From positions 1 through 57,930 of the forward strand of contig JAOPZY010000231.1 of assembly GCA_025963875.1 (NCBI GenBank): a stretch of 57,930 nt of DNA, in the 5' to 3' direction. The position numbers and the translations under genes were made by a program. Source of the stretch: Actinomycetota bacterium. GTDB taxonomy: Bacteria > Actinomycetota > CADDZG01 > JAHWKV01 > JAOPZY01. Below, piece by piece: positions 1 to 9,242 of this stretch (position 1 is the stretch's first letter; each line of letters begins with the position of its first letter). The notes under the pieces were generated by a model, which worked only from the letters and a program-made list of their open reading frames with translations, did no database searches and was not told the origin of the DNA.

Positions 1-2559
1 CGGCATGACTTCGAAACCTGGCTCCCGAAGCTGAGCGACCGCGGTGTGGTCCTGTTCCACGACACCAACGAGCGTGGAGCCGAGTTCGGTGTCTGGCGGC
101 TGTGGGCGGAGGTTGCGCAGCACTACCCCCACTTCGAGTTTCTGCATGGCCACGGCTTGGGCATCTTGTCCGTGGGTCCCAACGAACCGCCCGCCCTCGG
201 GGATTTCCGGGCGAGCTTCGAATCGGAACCATGGATCCAAACCCTGTTCTACGAGCTGGGCCGGCGTTTGGGCCTCCAAACGCAGGTCATGAGGGACAAG
301 ATGAGCGCGGAGCACGCCGCGCGCGAGAGGGACCGGCTCAATGACATCATCCGCATCCAGCAGGAAGCCCTCGAGGAGAAGGACCGGGGCCTGGCCGTCC
401 AGCACGCAGCCCTCGAGGAGAAGGACCGAGGCCTGGCCGTCCAGCAGGCAGCCCTCGGGGAGAGGGACCGACTCCTTGAAGGGCTGCGAACGGCCCTGAG
501 CGCCCACGAGTCCGAACTCGTGCAGCTGCGCACCAAGGCAGAAGAACACGACGCGGTCCTGGCGACCCGGGACACGTTGATCGCAGAGCAGGAGGCAGCC
601 CTGGCTGCGAGCCGTGTCGAGAGCGCGGCGGTGAGCGCCGAGCTTGACCAGCTCCGTCAGCGAGCCGGCTACCGCGTCCTGGAGGGCACGATCCGCCAGG
701 TGGACCGCTTGGCTCCGTGGTCGACGCGGCGTCGCCAGATCGTGCTCGCGGGCGCAAAGGTCGCGAAGGTGGTGATGAACGAAGGCCCCGCCGGTGCCGT
801 GAAGCGGCTGCCAAAGATCGCAACGTGGGCGCCGCACATCTTCGGCGTGGCCCGCCTTCCCCAAACGCCGCCCGCGCTGCCCGCACCCCCACCGCGTGGC
901 CAGGAGCTCACGTACAACGAGGAATACCAGATCTGGATGCAGCGCCACGCTCCCTCGACGGAGGAGCTGGCTGCCCAGCGGGCAGCGTCGAAAGACTTCC
1001 CGTACCGGCCCAGGATCAGCATCCTGATGCCCGCCTACAATACGAATCCCTCGTGGCTCATCGAGGCCGTGGAGTCGGTGCGTGCCCAGAGCTACCCGAA
1101 CTGGGAGCTCTGCATCGTCGACGACGCCTCTCCGGACCCTGCAGTCGGCAAGGTCCTCAGGCGCTACCGGCTGCAGCGCCGCATCCGCACGGCGCGCCTG
1201 GCGGAGAACTCCGGCATCGCAGCCGCCTCAAACCGTGCCCTCTCCATGGCGACCGGCGAGTTCATCGGCTTTCTCGACCACGACGACGAGCTGAAACCCA
1301 ATGCCCTGTACGAGGTCGTGAAGTTGCTGAATCAACAGAGCGGCCTTGACTTCATCTACTCCGACGAGGACAAGAAGGAGCTCGATGGCAGGCTCGTCGA
1401 CCCCTTCTTCAAACCGGACTGGTCCCCGGAGCTGTTCCGAACCACCAACTACGTCACGCATTTCGCCGTCTACCGTGCGTCCGTCATCGACCGGGTGGGC
1501 CGGCTCCGGAAGGGCTACGACGGGAGCCAGGACCATGACCTGGCCTTGCGGGTGACCGAGGTCACGGATCGGATCGCCCACATCCCCCTGCCCCTGTACA
1601 CCTGGCGGAAGGTACCCGGCTCGGCGGCCGGATCCCCCGACGCCAAGCCCTGGGCGTACCAGGCGGGAGCGAAGGCACTCCAGGACAGTCTCCGCCGGCG
1701 CGGCCTGAGCGGGGACGTCGGTCCGGGCATCTGGAAAGGGAGCCACCGCATCCGTTACCACGTGAGCGGTGAGCCGACCGTCGGGATCATCATTCCGACC
1801 CGGGACCGCGTCGATCTCCTCCGCCAGTGCATCGGCAGCATCGAAGACCTGTCGACCTACTCCCACTACGAGATCATCGTGGTCGACAACGACTCCGCCG
1901 ATCCCGAGACTCTCGACTTCCTGTCCACACTCAAGGGCAGAGTGATCGGGTATCCCGGATCCTTCAACTTCGCCAACATGATGAACACGGCCGCCCGGGA
2001 GGCCCGGACCGACATGCTCCTCTTCCTCAACAACGACACCGAGGTGATCACACCCGGGTGGATCGAGGCCATGCTGGAGTACGCCCAGCAACCCCAGGTC
2101 GGTGCGGTGGGCGCCCGGCTCCTCTACCCGCAGGGACATCCCCAGCACGAGGGCATCATCATGGGCCTCGGCCACGGCACCGCCGGCAACGTGGACCACG
2201 GTGGCTACTTCTCGTTGGGCCACTCCGTCCTCAACACCACGGCGGTGACCGCGGCCTGCATGATGACCAGGACCGCGTTCTTCACGGAGCTCGGCGGCTT
2301 CGAGGAACGGCTGACCGTCGCCTTCAACGACGTAGACTTCTGCCTGCGCGTGCGGCAGGCGGGGTACGAGGTCGTCTACACGCCCTACGCTGAGCTCTAC
2401 CACTACGAGAGCGCCAGCCGGGGATCACTGCACCCACCGGCCGACGAGACGTTTTTCTGCAGCCGGTGGGGCCGTCCCGGGGACATCGTGGATCCCTTCT
2501 ACAACCCCAACCTGGACCTCGGGCGCCCGTACCGGATCAGCGTCGACGACTGGCATTGA
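1..2559 (+). CDS. Methyltransferase-tail / coiled-coil / double GT2 glycosyltransferase, 5' end outside window
   Basis: The reading frame is open from base 1, so the gene starts upstream. The first visible residues end in VVLFHDTNERG, which resembles the C-terminal part of class I SAM methyltransferases often fused to glycan glycosyltransferases. Residues about 85-215 form a Glu/Arg/Leu-rich coiled coil with a 14-residue tandem repeat. Two GT2 (GT-A) domains follow: the first starts near visible residue 340 (ISILMPAYNT, then VDDASPD and DHDDE), the second near 594 (VGIIIPTRDR, then VDNDSAD and NNDTE). Both keep the acidic metal-binding motifs, so two sugar additions by one cytoplasmic polypeptide are plausible. 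The acceptor and donor sugars cannot be read from sequence. Confidence 0.88.
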   Translation, partial: RHDFETWLPKLSDRGVVLFHDTNERGAEFGVWRLWAEVAQHYPHFEFLHGHGLGILSVGPNEPPALGDFRASFESEPWIQTLFYELGRRLGLQTQVMRDKMSAEHAARERDRLNDIIRIQQEALEEKDRGLAVQHAALEEKDRGLAVQQAALGERDRLLEGLRTALSAHESELVQLRTKAEEHDAVLATRDTLIAEQEAALAASRVESAAVSAELDQLRQRAGYRVLEGTIRQVDRLAPWSTRRRQIVLAGAKVAKVVMNEGPAGAVKRLPKIATWAPHIFGVARLPQTPPALPAPPPRGQELTYNEEYQIWMQRHAPSTEELAAQRAASKDFPYRPRISILMPAYNTNPSWLIEAVESVRAQSYPNWELCIVDDASPDPAVGKVLRRYRLQRRIRTARLAENSGIAAASNRALSMATGEFIGFLDHDDELKPNALYEVVKLLNQQSGLDFIYSDEDKKELDGRLVDPFFKPDWSPELFRTTNYVTHFAVYRASVIDRVGRLRKGYDGSQDHDLALRVTEVTDRIAHIPLPLYTWRKVPGSAAGSPDAKPWAYQAGAKALQDSLRRRGLSGDVGPGIWKGSHRIRYHVSGEPTVGIIIPTRDRVDLLRQCIGSIEDLSTYSHYEIIVVDNDSADPETLDFLSTLKGRVIGYPGSFNFANMMNTAAREARTDMLLFLNNDTEVITPGWIEAMLEYAQQPQVGAVGARLLYPQGHPQHEGIIMGLGHGTAGNVDHGGYFSLGHSVLNTTAVTAACMMTRTAFFTELGGFEERLTVAFNDVDFCLRVRQAGYEVVYTPYAELYHYESASRGSLHPPADETFFCSRWGRPGDIVDPFYNPNLDLGRPYRISVDDWH
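370..453 (+). repeat. 42-bp tandem repeat coding for coiled coil (two near-identical copies)
   Basis: Bases 370-411 and 412-453 are nearly identical 42-bp units, followed by a degenerate third copy. Each unit codes for 14 residues of the form LEEKDRGLAVQxAA, which is two heptads. The repeat lies in frame in the coiled-coil part of the first gene, so copy number can change without a frameshift. Confidence 0.85.
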
Positions 2560-2591
2560 TTCGACCGCAGGACTTCAGAAAGCGAGGACCC

Positions 2592-3236
2592 ATGTCAGAC
2601 GACTCCTTCACGTCGGCCTTCATCGCCGAGTCCATCGAGATCCTCCGCGGCCTCTCCGTCGAGGAGGTGGATGCCGCCATCGCATTGCTGGCCCAGACCC
2701 GCCGCCGGGGCGGCCGGGTCTTCTTTTGCGGGTCGGGAGGCGGAGCCGGGCACGCGTCGCACGCCACCTGCGACTTCCGCAAGCTGGCTGGCTTCGAGGC
2801 CTACTGCGTCTCCGACAACGTCTCCGAGCTCACGGCTCGGGTGAACGACGACGGCTGGGACAGCTCGTATGCCAACTGGCTGGCCGGCTCCAGAATCAAC
2901 GGCAAGGACTGTCTCGTGGTCTTCTCGGTCGGAGGCGGGGACGAGGAACGAGGCGTCAGCGCCAACCTGGTGAACGCCATCCACAAAGCTCGGGAGGTCG
3001 GTGCCTCCGTAACGGGAGTCGTGGGGCGCGACGGCGGAGCGTTGCGGCGCCTGGCCGATGCCTGCATCCTCGTCCCCACCGTCATCCCGAGCAACGTCAC
3101 CGCCCAGACGGAGTCCATGCAGGCGCTTCTCTGGCACCTGATGGTGATGCACCCCGACCTGCTGGCGGCCACACCGAAATGGGAGTCGATGGAAGCGGCG
3201 GCGTCGGCGCCCAGCGGCTCGATCGGTGGCGTCTAG
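2592..3236 (+). CDS. gmhA: SIS-domain sugar-phosphate isomerase, phosphoheptose isomerase (GmhA)-like
   Basis: The 214-residue protein is a single SIS domain. By family it should convert sedoheptulose 7-phosphate to D-glycero-D-manno-heptose 7-phosphate in the cytosol. The phosphate loop is FCGSGGGAGHASH, followed by VFSVGGGDEE and a C-terminal TESMQALLWHLM helix. Relative to E. coli GmhA the loop serine is Gly and a downstream Glu is Asp, so it belongs to a divergent subgroup. The ATG follows an AGCGAGGA ribosome site. The assignment is supported by HddA, HddC, GmhB-like and transaldolase genes in the same window. Another SIS sugar-phosphate isomerase cannot be excluded. Confidence 0.72.
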   Translation: MSDDSFTSAFIAESIEILRGLSVEEVDAAIALLAQTRRRGGRVFFCGSGGGAGHASHATCDFRKLAGFEAYCVSDNVSELTARVNDDGWDSSYANWLAGSRINGKDCLVVFSVGGGDEERGVSANLVNAIHKAREVGASVTGVVGRDGGALRRLADACILVPTVIPSNVTAQTESMQALLWHLMVMHPDLLAATPKWESMEAAASAPSGSIGGV

Positions 3237-4228
3237 TGGATCAGTGCGCAAAGCCGGGCCTTGATGGGTCGCAGGGGGCCCGCATCAACCTCAGCGTGGT
3301 CCTCCCGGTGTACAACGAGGCGGCCACCGTGGGCAGCATCATTGACGACGTACTGGCGCTCGACCTCCCCGACATCGACATCGAGTTGATCATCGTGGAG
3401 AGCAACTCCAGCGACGGGAGCCGGGATGTCGTTGCCGGGTATGCAGACCACCCTCGGGTGAAGCTCGTGTACCAGGACCGCCCCTCGGGCAAGGGAAGCG
3501 CAGTTCGCGCCGGCTTCTGCCACGCTGCGGGCGACATCCTCCTTATCCAAGACGCCGACCTCGAATACCGGGTCGAGGAGTATCCCATCGTGTTGGCTCC
3601 CCTGATCGCCAACGAGGCGAACTTCGTCCTCGGGTGCCGTCACTCGCCCGGGAAGGCGATGCGCCACTTCGAAGCGGCTCGCCACATGAGTTGGCTCATG
3701 AACGGCGCCCACTGGGCCTTCACCACCATGTTCAATGTGGTGTACCGGACGAAGCTCCGGGATCCGTTCACCATGTACAAGGTCTTCCGGACATCCTGCA
3801 TCGTCGGCGTCCCGTTCACGTCCAACCGGTTCGATTTCGACTGGGAACTCGTGGCCAAGCTAGTGCGGCTCGGCAACATCCCGCTGGAGGTTCCAATCAC
3901 GTACGTGTCACGGGATTTTGACAGTGGCAAGAAGGTGCGGTTCTTCCGGGACCCCTTAACCTGGATGGTGGCCCTCGCCAAGTTCCGGTTCACGAAGCTC
4001 ACCGCCGCCGACGGAGACCCCACCGTGGCCCTTCCCCGCATGCCCGTCAGGTCCGAACCCGCTCCACTTGCACCCGTCAGGCTCGAGCCGCTGCACAAAG
4101 GTAGTCCGAACGGTGCGGCACAGTCTGAGACGTTGCCGTCGCCGCAGGCAGCGAATGGGTCGAGTCAGCCAGAGGATGGAAGCGCCTCGGCAACGTCGCT
4201 CGGGAGCGCCGGGCACACGACCGTCTAG
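3236..4228 (+). CDS. GT2 glycosyltransferase, dolichol-phosphate-mannose-synthase-like
   Basis: The GTG start overlaps the last base of the SIS gene's TAG stop, which implies translational coupling. The 330-residue protein opens with a GT2 fold (LSVVLPVYNE, residues about 20-30), then VESNSSDGS and a metal-binding QDADLEY near residue 106. The spacing and the RPSGKGSAVRAGF segment resemble polyprenyl-phosphate sugar transferases (DPM1/Ppm1-like). No transmembrane segment is evident. The last 70-80 residues form a Pro/Ser/Ala-rich tail of unknown role. It may charge a polyprenyl carrier or add a sugar to the growing glycan; sequence cannot distinguish these. Confidence 0.8.
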   Translation: MDQCAKPGLDGSQGARINLSVVLPVYNEAATVGSIIDDVLALDLPDIDIELIIVESNSSDGSRDVVAGYADHPRVKLVYQDRPSGKGSAVRAGFCHAAGDILLIQDADLEYRVEEYPIVLAPLIANEANFVLGCRHSPGKAMRHFEAARHMSWLMNGAHWAFTTMFNVVYRTKLRDPFTMYKVFRTSCIVGVPFTSNRFDFDWELVAKLVRLGNIPLEVPITYVSRDFDSGKKVRFFRDPLTWMVALAKFRFTKLTAADGDPTVALPRMPVRSEPAPLAPVRLEPLHKGSPNGAAQSETLPSPQAANGSSQPEDGSASATSLGSAGHTTV

Positions 4229-4233
4229 CCGCA

Positions 4234-5148
4234 GTGGCCCCTCACCCGGCCGCCGGCGAACACAAGAATGACCCCGCACCCCGGATCGTGCCTGCATCCT
4301 GCCCAGCCTGCCTTGGGCCAGCCCAGCTGAAGCGGGCCAACGCGTACGGCGACACTTCCCTGTACCTGTGCAGCAAATGCGCCACGGAATTCATCGATCC
4401 GCAGCCGAGCGACGAGCGCCTGAACGAGATCTACTCCAGCTCGTACTACGACCCTTGGGCGGTCGACAAGGATCCAACGGTGGAAGCGATGAAGCGCACC
4501 ACCTTCGCCTGGATCCTGGCCCAGTGTTCACCACCCTCCGGCGGCCGGATCCTCGACATCGGGTGCGCCACCGGATTCCTGCTGCGAGTCGCCTTGGACC
4601 AGGGACTCGAAGCTTGGGGCATCGACCTCAATGCCTATGCCATCGAGCAGTGCCGGCAGCTGGTGCCCGACACGCACGTGCATTGCGGGTTTCTTGCCGA
4701 CCAACCCTTCGACGGCATTTCCTTCGACGCCATCTTTATGGTCGACTTCATTGAGCATGTCCGGGATCCGGAGAAGGAGCTCCGCGGGGTGTGGGAGCGT
4801 TTGTCGGAAGGCGGCGCTGCAGTGATCTCCACGCCGCGCACGGACTCAACGGTGCACGCTCTCACTGGTCGGGGGTGGCCGCAGTACCGGGAGGAACACC
4901 TGACCTACTTCTCACTCCCCGGGATCACCACACTCCTGCGTCGGTGCGGTTTCGAGGTGGTCAGGAGCCGCCCCACCCGCAAAACCGTGACCCTCAACTA
5001 CGCCCACCGGCTGATGCAGGCATACCACCAGCCCTACGCGACTCGGATCGCGCACATGATCTGGAAAGGACTTCCCTTCCTCCGAGAGGTCACGTTCCCC
5101 GTGCGGCTGGGGGAGATGACCGTGGTGGCCCGCAAGACGTCAGGCTGA
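4234..5148 (+). CDS. Class I SAM-dependent methyltransferase with N-terminal zinc ribbon
   Basis: The 304-residue protein begins with a small C-x2-C ... C-x2-C ribbon (CPAC near residue 23, CSKC near residue 48), as in sugar C-methyltransferase-like proteins. A Rossmann methyltransferase follows: motif I ILDIGCATG near residue 106, acidic loop GIDLN, post-motif FDAIFMVDFIEHV, and a STPRTDS strand. The GTG start lies 5 bp after the preceding stop, so it is in the rightward operon. The likely role is methylation of a sugar or glycan terminus. The 3' end overlaps the convergent YfhO-like gene by 9 bp. Confidence 0.82.
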   Translation: MAPHPAAGEHKNDPAPRIVPASCPACLGPAQLKRANAYGDTSLYLCSKCATEFIDPQPSDERLNEIYSSSYYDPWAVDKDPTVEAMKRTTFAWILAQCSPPSGGRILDIGCATGFLLRVALDQGLEAWGIDLNAYAIEQCRQLVPDTHVHCGFLADQPFDGISFDAIFMVDFIEHVRDPEKELRGVWERLSEGGAAVISTPRTDSTVHALTGRGWPQYREEHLTYFSLPGITTLLRRCGFEVVRSRPTRKTVTLNYAHRLMQAYHQPYATRIAHMIWKGLPFLREVTFPVRLGEMTVVARKTSG

Positions 5149-7545
5149 GTTCCGGGTCCTGCGGAGCTGGGAGGTCGCAGCGACGAGGAGACCGACCAGC
5201 CCCGCGACGGGCAGGCCCCACAGCACGGCCCGGGACGCCGGCCGGTACCGGAAGACAATTCGCGATGCCTCGGCGCCCAGGACAACACCCCGGAAGGCGA
5301 CGTCGGTTGGCAGCACCGTCGCCGGCTGGCCGTTCACGGTCGCCTCCCAGCCCGGTGCGTAGGTATCGGTGAGGACCAAGAGGCTCCGTGGGCCCGCCGC
5401 AACCTGCACGACGACTTCGTCGGGGCCGTAGGACGCAATGATGGCCGGCCGGGAGGTGACGGACTGCGGATCCAGCGCCAACGGTACCGAGGACTCAACA
5501 ACCGCCTGGTGGTTGGGATCAAAGCGGTCAACCCGGGTCGTTCCATCCCCAAAGGCATGCCCGAGACCCTTCAGGTACGTCGTTGCGGCAGCCATGTCAC
5601 CCACCGTTTGGGCGTCCCGTACGGTGAACACCCGCGGGATCCGGTCAGCGTTCTCGAAGACGCTGACGCCACCGGCGGTGCCGACCAGCCGGTACTGGCC
5701 AGAGCCGTTCAAGCCGCCGGAGGACACTGACCCCGTCAGGACGTACCGGACCCCCATCAGATCGAACATGGGGTTGACTTCGATCTGGCCGAGCTTCATC
5801 CCGTCGCCGGTGAACCGATCGAAGAATGGGCCGACGAACGTGCCGACATAGGCGACGTAGCGCCGCAGGTACAACGCATCCAGGCTGCGAATGTCCTGGA
5901 TGCCGAACACCCCCGCGGTGTTGGCATAGAGCTTGCTGTCCAGACCGAAGACCCGAGCCTGCGGATCCGTGGCCGGACCGCCGGACAGGTAGTGCATCCA
6001 CGGGGGCTCCCGGTACGGGTTCGCCCGGGGCGAGTAGACGGCGGGAGCCAGCAACAGGAGGAGCTCGAGCAGCATGACGCCGGCGGCCGCCGGCGCTGCG
6101 AACCGGCGCAGGCCGGGAAGCAACCTGGGGGCCACGACGGCGGCCAGCACCCCGCCGCCGGCGGCCAGCGCCAAGGCGTAGAGGACGTACTGCCGCGTCG
6201 GGGACTGGTGTGGGGGCACTGCCAGCACCGGACCGTTCGCGATCAGGAGCGCAACGACTGCCAGAGCCAAAAGGAGGGCGGCCACGACGAACCGTCGCAG
6301 GCCGACCTCACCTGCCCTGATGGCATCGACGGCGATGCCGGCCACAACAGCAAAACCAACATTGACCAGTGGCGGTGCGAACGCGATGAAGTTGACACGG
6401 TTCAGAAGCGGGAGGCGTCCGATGAGCTGGAAACCCGGGACGCCGTGAATCTTCAGGAGCAGCACCGCACCGAGCCCGAGAAAGAACCACCCTCCGAACC
6501 GGCGCATGGTGGCCGGCGAGGCAACCGCAACCACGATGAAAGCCGCGCCGGCTGCTCCGACCCAGCTGCGCGTGGGCGAGAACCGAACAACCCTGAGCGC
6601 CGCCGGGTAGCCATTGACGAAGGGAATGAGCCAGTTGAGGAGCGTAGCTCTTGACGCTGCCCCGAGCCCTTGCCCGGTCGTGTGGACGTTGAAGGAGATG
6701 CGGAGGTACCCGAGCAACAGCAGCAGCAGAGGGGCAGCCAGGAGCAGACCGGCGACCCCGGCCCCGCCAAGGCGCAACGTCGCTCGCAACCTCCACCCCA
6801 CATCCCCGCGGGGGTTCTTGATCACGCGGTAGACGCCATAGAGCGCTGCCGCTGCCACAACGAGGAGGCTGGCCTCCGGCATGCCGACGAGGATGGTGGC
6901 GGCAAGAGCGGCCGCAAGGGCGGCGACCCACACGATCCTGTCCGATTGCACCGAGCGGTCCACGAACAGAAAGAGGATAGGAAGATAGCTGTAGACGCGG
7001 ACAAACGAATTGTTGGCGTCCGTGGCAAAGTAGCCGGACAGCACGAATGCGCCAGTCCCTGTGAGCGCCCCCAGTGTGCTGAGTCCAAGGTTGCGAAGGA
7101 ACAGATACATGCCTACAGCCCCGAGGACCAGGGAAAAGAGCAGCGTGAGGTCCCAGGTCAATGTCGTTGGATGCAGATTGACGGCAAGCATCATGGGGTC
7201 GAAAACAGACGACTGACCGTTGGCAGCGAGTGGTGTCCCCGCTCCCTGGTAGGGATTCCACAGCGGCACGACGCCGTGCGCGATCTGGCGGTGAGCAACC
7301 TGGGCCCAGGGCAGCATCGCCCATGCGGATGCTCCCGGGTCGACACGGAAGTTGTCGTTGGACAAACGCCTGATGCCCGTCGGCAGGTCGGTCCCGTTGA
7401 CGCCGGGCATGACACTGGACGTGTCGAACGTCTTCCCCCCGAACGCGACGCTGTGATAGGCGATCAGCACCAGGGCCACCGCGGCAAGCATGCCAAGGAG
7501 ATCCCGGCGCCATGGCCTCGTCGGAGGCTTACCGGCCGCCGGCAT
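5140..7545 (-). CDS. YfhO-family polytopic membrane protein (GT-C-like)
   Basis: The 801-residue protein has an N-terminal signal-anchor helix, at least ten further hydrophobic segments, and a soluble C-terminal part ending in one more membrane helix. The early extracytoplasmic region (LWNPYQGAGTPLAANGQS) and the architecture match the YfhO family, related to GT-C transferases and implicated in glycosylation of wall polymers. It is the last gene of the leftward heptose operon, and its ATG lies 17 bp inside the end of hddC, so it is translationally coupled. A role in transferring lipid-linked sugar outside the membrane is inferred from context. Confidence 0.8.
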   Translation of the reverse strand: MPAAGKPPTRPWRRDLLGMLAAVALVLIAYHSVAFGGKTFDTSSVMPGVNGTDLPTGIRRLSNDNFRVDPGASAWAMLPWAQVAHRQIAHGVVPLWNPYQGAGTPLAANGQSSVFDPMMLAVNLHPTTLTWDLTLLFSLVLGAVGMYLFLRNLGLSTLGALTGTGAFVLSGYFATDANNSFVRVYSYLPILFLFVDRSVQSDRIVWVAALAAALAATILVGMPEASLLVVAAAALYGVYRVIKNPRGDVGWRLRATLRLGGAGVAGLLLAAPLLLLLLGYLRISFNVHTTGQGLGAASRATLLNWLIPFVNGYPAALRVVRFSPTRSWVGAAGAAFIVVAVASPATMRRFGGWFFLGLGAVLLLKIHGVPGFQLIGRLPLLNRVNFIAFAPPLVNVGFAVVAGIAVDAIRAGEVGLRRFVVAALLLALAVVALLIANGPVLAVPPHQSPTRQYVLYALALAAGGGVLAAVVAPRLLPGLRRFAAPAAAGVMLLELLLLLAPAVYSPRANPYREPPWMHYLSGGPATDPQARVFGLDSKLYANTAGVFGIQDIRSLDALYLRRYVAYVGTFVGPFFDRFTGDGMKLGQIEVNPMFDLMGVRYVLTGSVSSGGLNGSGQYRLVGTAGGVSVFENADRIPRVFTVRDAQTVGDMAAATTYLKGLGHAFGDGTTRVDRFDPNHQAVVESSVPLALDPQSVTSRPAIIASYGPDEVVVQVAAGPRSLLVLTDTYAPGWEATVNGQPATVLPTDVAFRGVVLGAEASRIVFRYRPASRAVLWGLPVAGLVGLLVAATSQLRRTRNSA

Positions 7546-8260
7546 CCAACCTTCGCGCCGCGCCCAGCCCCTGCAGGTAGCCGTTGGTCTCCTGGAAACC
7601 CCCCTCGCTCCCGATCTCGTAGAAGCGCTCCGCCACTTCGAACCCCATCAGCTCCGTGCCGGCGATCAGCGATTGCAGGGCCTCCCCGAGGTCGAAGGTA
7701 GTTCCCGGGGCGAACGGAGCGAAGGCGCCGGCCGTGAGGATGCTCATGCCGTAGTCGATGTACTCGTAGGTCCCGGGGGGCGCTCCCTTGCGGTAGTCCA
7801 CGACCAGCCCTTCCCGGAAAGCGACGTTGCTCGGATCCCAGGCGTCACGGTTCCTGAGCACCGTCATCAGCCCCTTCCGCCCGGCGCGCCGGAACGCCGC
7901 CTCGACCTCGGCCATCGGGACCTGGAGGTAGGTGTCGCCGTAGGTGACCCAGAAGGCATCGCCGAGCAGCGGGAGGGCACGGCGCACGGCACCCCCCGTG
8001 CCGAGGAGCGCCTCGCCGTCGGGCAGGATCTCGATGTCGAGCCCGTAGGCGGCGCCGTCTCCCACATGCTCCGCGATGGCGCCTGCGCCGTGGCCGAGCA
8101 GCATCACCACCCGTGTGGCCCCCTGCTCGGCGAGCTGGCCCAGCTTGAAGTCGATGAACGGGCGGCCGGCCACCTCCAGGAGCGCCTTAGGGAGGCGGGG
8201 CCCGGTTCGTTTGGCCATCCGGGTCCCGAGGCCTCCCGCCAGCACGGCGACCGGGTACAT
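7529..8260 (-). CDS. hddC: Sugar-1-phosphate nucleotidyltransferase, D-glycero-alpha-D-manno-heptose 1-phosphate guanylyltransferase-like
   Basis: The 243-residue protein has the NTP-transferase signature AVLAGGLGTRM and a Lys in RLPKALLEVAGRPF, a GTGGAVRRAL segment and a metal-binding VTYGDTYL. Length and order match HddC, which makes GDP-heptose from heptose 1-phosphate. The gene is 4 bp after hddA and overlaps the YfhO-like gene, so the three are cotranscribed. Nucleotide specificity (GDP rather than ADP) is inferred from pairing with an HddA-type 7-phosphate kinase rather than with HldE. Another hexose-1-phosphate guanylyl- or uridylyltransferase is the alternative. Confidence 0.78.
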   Translation of the reverse strand: MYPVAVLAGGLGTRMAKRTGPRLPKALLEVAGRPFIDFKLGQLAEQGATRVVMLLGHGAGAIAEHVGDGAAYGLDIEILPDGEALLGTGGAVRRALPLLGDAFWVTYGDTYLQVPMAEVEAAFRRAGRKGLMTVLRNRDAWDPSNVAFREGLVVDYRKGAPPGTYEYIDYGMSILTAGAFAPFAPGTTFDLGEALQSLIAGTELMGFEVAERFYEIGSEGGFQETNGYLQGLGAARRLDAGGR

Positions 8261-8264
8261 GCGA

Positions 8265-9242
8265 CTAGACGACCACCAGGGCCGAGCCCTCGTAGTCGAA
8301 GCTGAAACGGACCTCCGGCAGCCCGAGGCGCGCCATGGCCGCCCGGAGGTCGGCCTTGGCTTCTGAGTAGAAGAGCAGGAAACCGCCGCCCCCGGCGCCG
8401 ACCAGCTTGCCGCCGGAGGCGCCGCACTTCAGCCCGGCGTTGATCCAGGCGTCGATCTCGAGGTTCGTGGCACTTGGGGAACGCTGGCGCTTCAGCTCCC
8501 ACTGGAGTGTCATGAGCTTGGCGAAGGTGGGCAGGTCGCCCGTGACGAGGGCCTGGAAGCTCTCCTGGCCGATCTCCGTGACGCGGCCGAGGTTGCTCGA
8601 CGTCTCCGTGTTGCCGGCCCTGGACTTGGCGTCCTGGTCGGCGAGGACCTCGGAGGCGGATCGTCGCTGGCCCGTGTAGAAGAGAAGGAGGTTCTCCTCG
8701 AGCCGCCACCGTGTGTCCTCGGACATGGGTACGGGCACGACCTCCACCGAGTCGTCGGGGTGGAAGCGGAATGACGTGACCCCGCCGAGGGCGGCGATGT
8801 ACTGGTCCTGCTTCCCGACGGGCTCGCCCAGGCGGTCGATCTCGATGTGGCAAGCCTGCTCGGCCAGCTCCCGGTTGGAGACCAGCCGCCGCTGGTGGGC
8901 GTGCAGGGCCTTCAGGACGCCGACCGTGAAGCTGCCCGAGGAACCCAGCCCCGTGTTCGCCGGGATGTCGGCCATCGAGGAGATCTCGACCCGACGCTCG
9001 ACACCCGTGAGCCGGAGCGCCTCCCGCAGCAGTGGGTGCCGGATGTCCGACACCCTGGTGACGTGCTCGACCTGCGAGTACTTGAGCAGGATGTCGTCGT
9101 CGAAGTTCTGGTTGACGGCGATGTAGACGTGCCGGCTGATGGCGGCCGCCACCAGGAAGCCCCCCGACACCCGGTAGTGGGAGGGCAGGTCGGTGCCGCC
9201 GCCGCCAAGCGAGATCCTCATCGGTGTGCGCGTGATGATCAA
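8265..9242 (-). CDS. hddA: GHMP kinase, D-glycero-alpha-D-manno-heptose 7-phosphate kinase-like
   Basis: The protein starts IITRTPMRISLGGGGTDLP, the typical HddA beginning, and has the GHMP ATP loop IPANTGLGSSGSF (residues about 97-109) and a C-terminal GGKLVGAGGGGFLL motif. It should phosphorylate C1 of heptose 7-phosphate. I chose the TTG at 9242 because it restores the conserved N-terminus and overlaps the upstream gene's TGA as TTGA, like its neighbours; the ATG eight codons later is the alternative. Product length is 325 residues, normal for the family. Confidence 0.83.
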   Translation of the reverse strand: MIITRTPMRISLGGGGTDLPSHYRVSGGFLVAAAISRHVYIAVNQNFDDDILLKYSQVEHVTRVSDIRHPLLREALRLTGVERRVEISSMADIPANTGLGSSGSFTVGVLKALHAHQRRLVSNRELAEQACHIEIDRLGEPVGKQDQYIAALGGVTSFRFHPDDSVEVVPVPMSEDTRWRLEENLLLFYTGQRRSASEVLADQDAKSRAGNTETSSNLGRVTEIGQESFQALVTGDLPTFAKLMTLQWELKRQRSPSATNLEIDAWINAGLKCGASGGKLVGAGGGGFLLFYSEAKADLRAAMARLGLPEVRFSFDYEGSALVVV

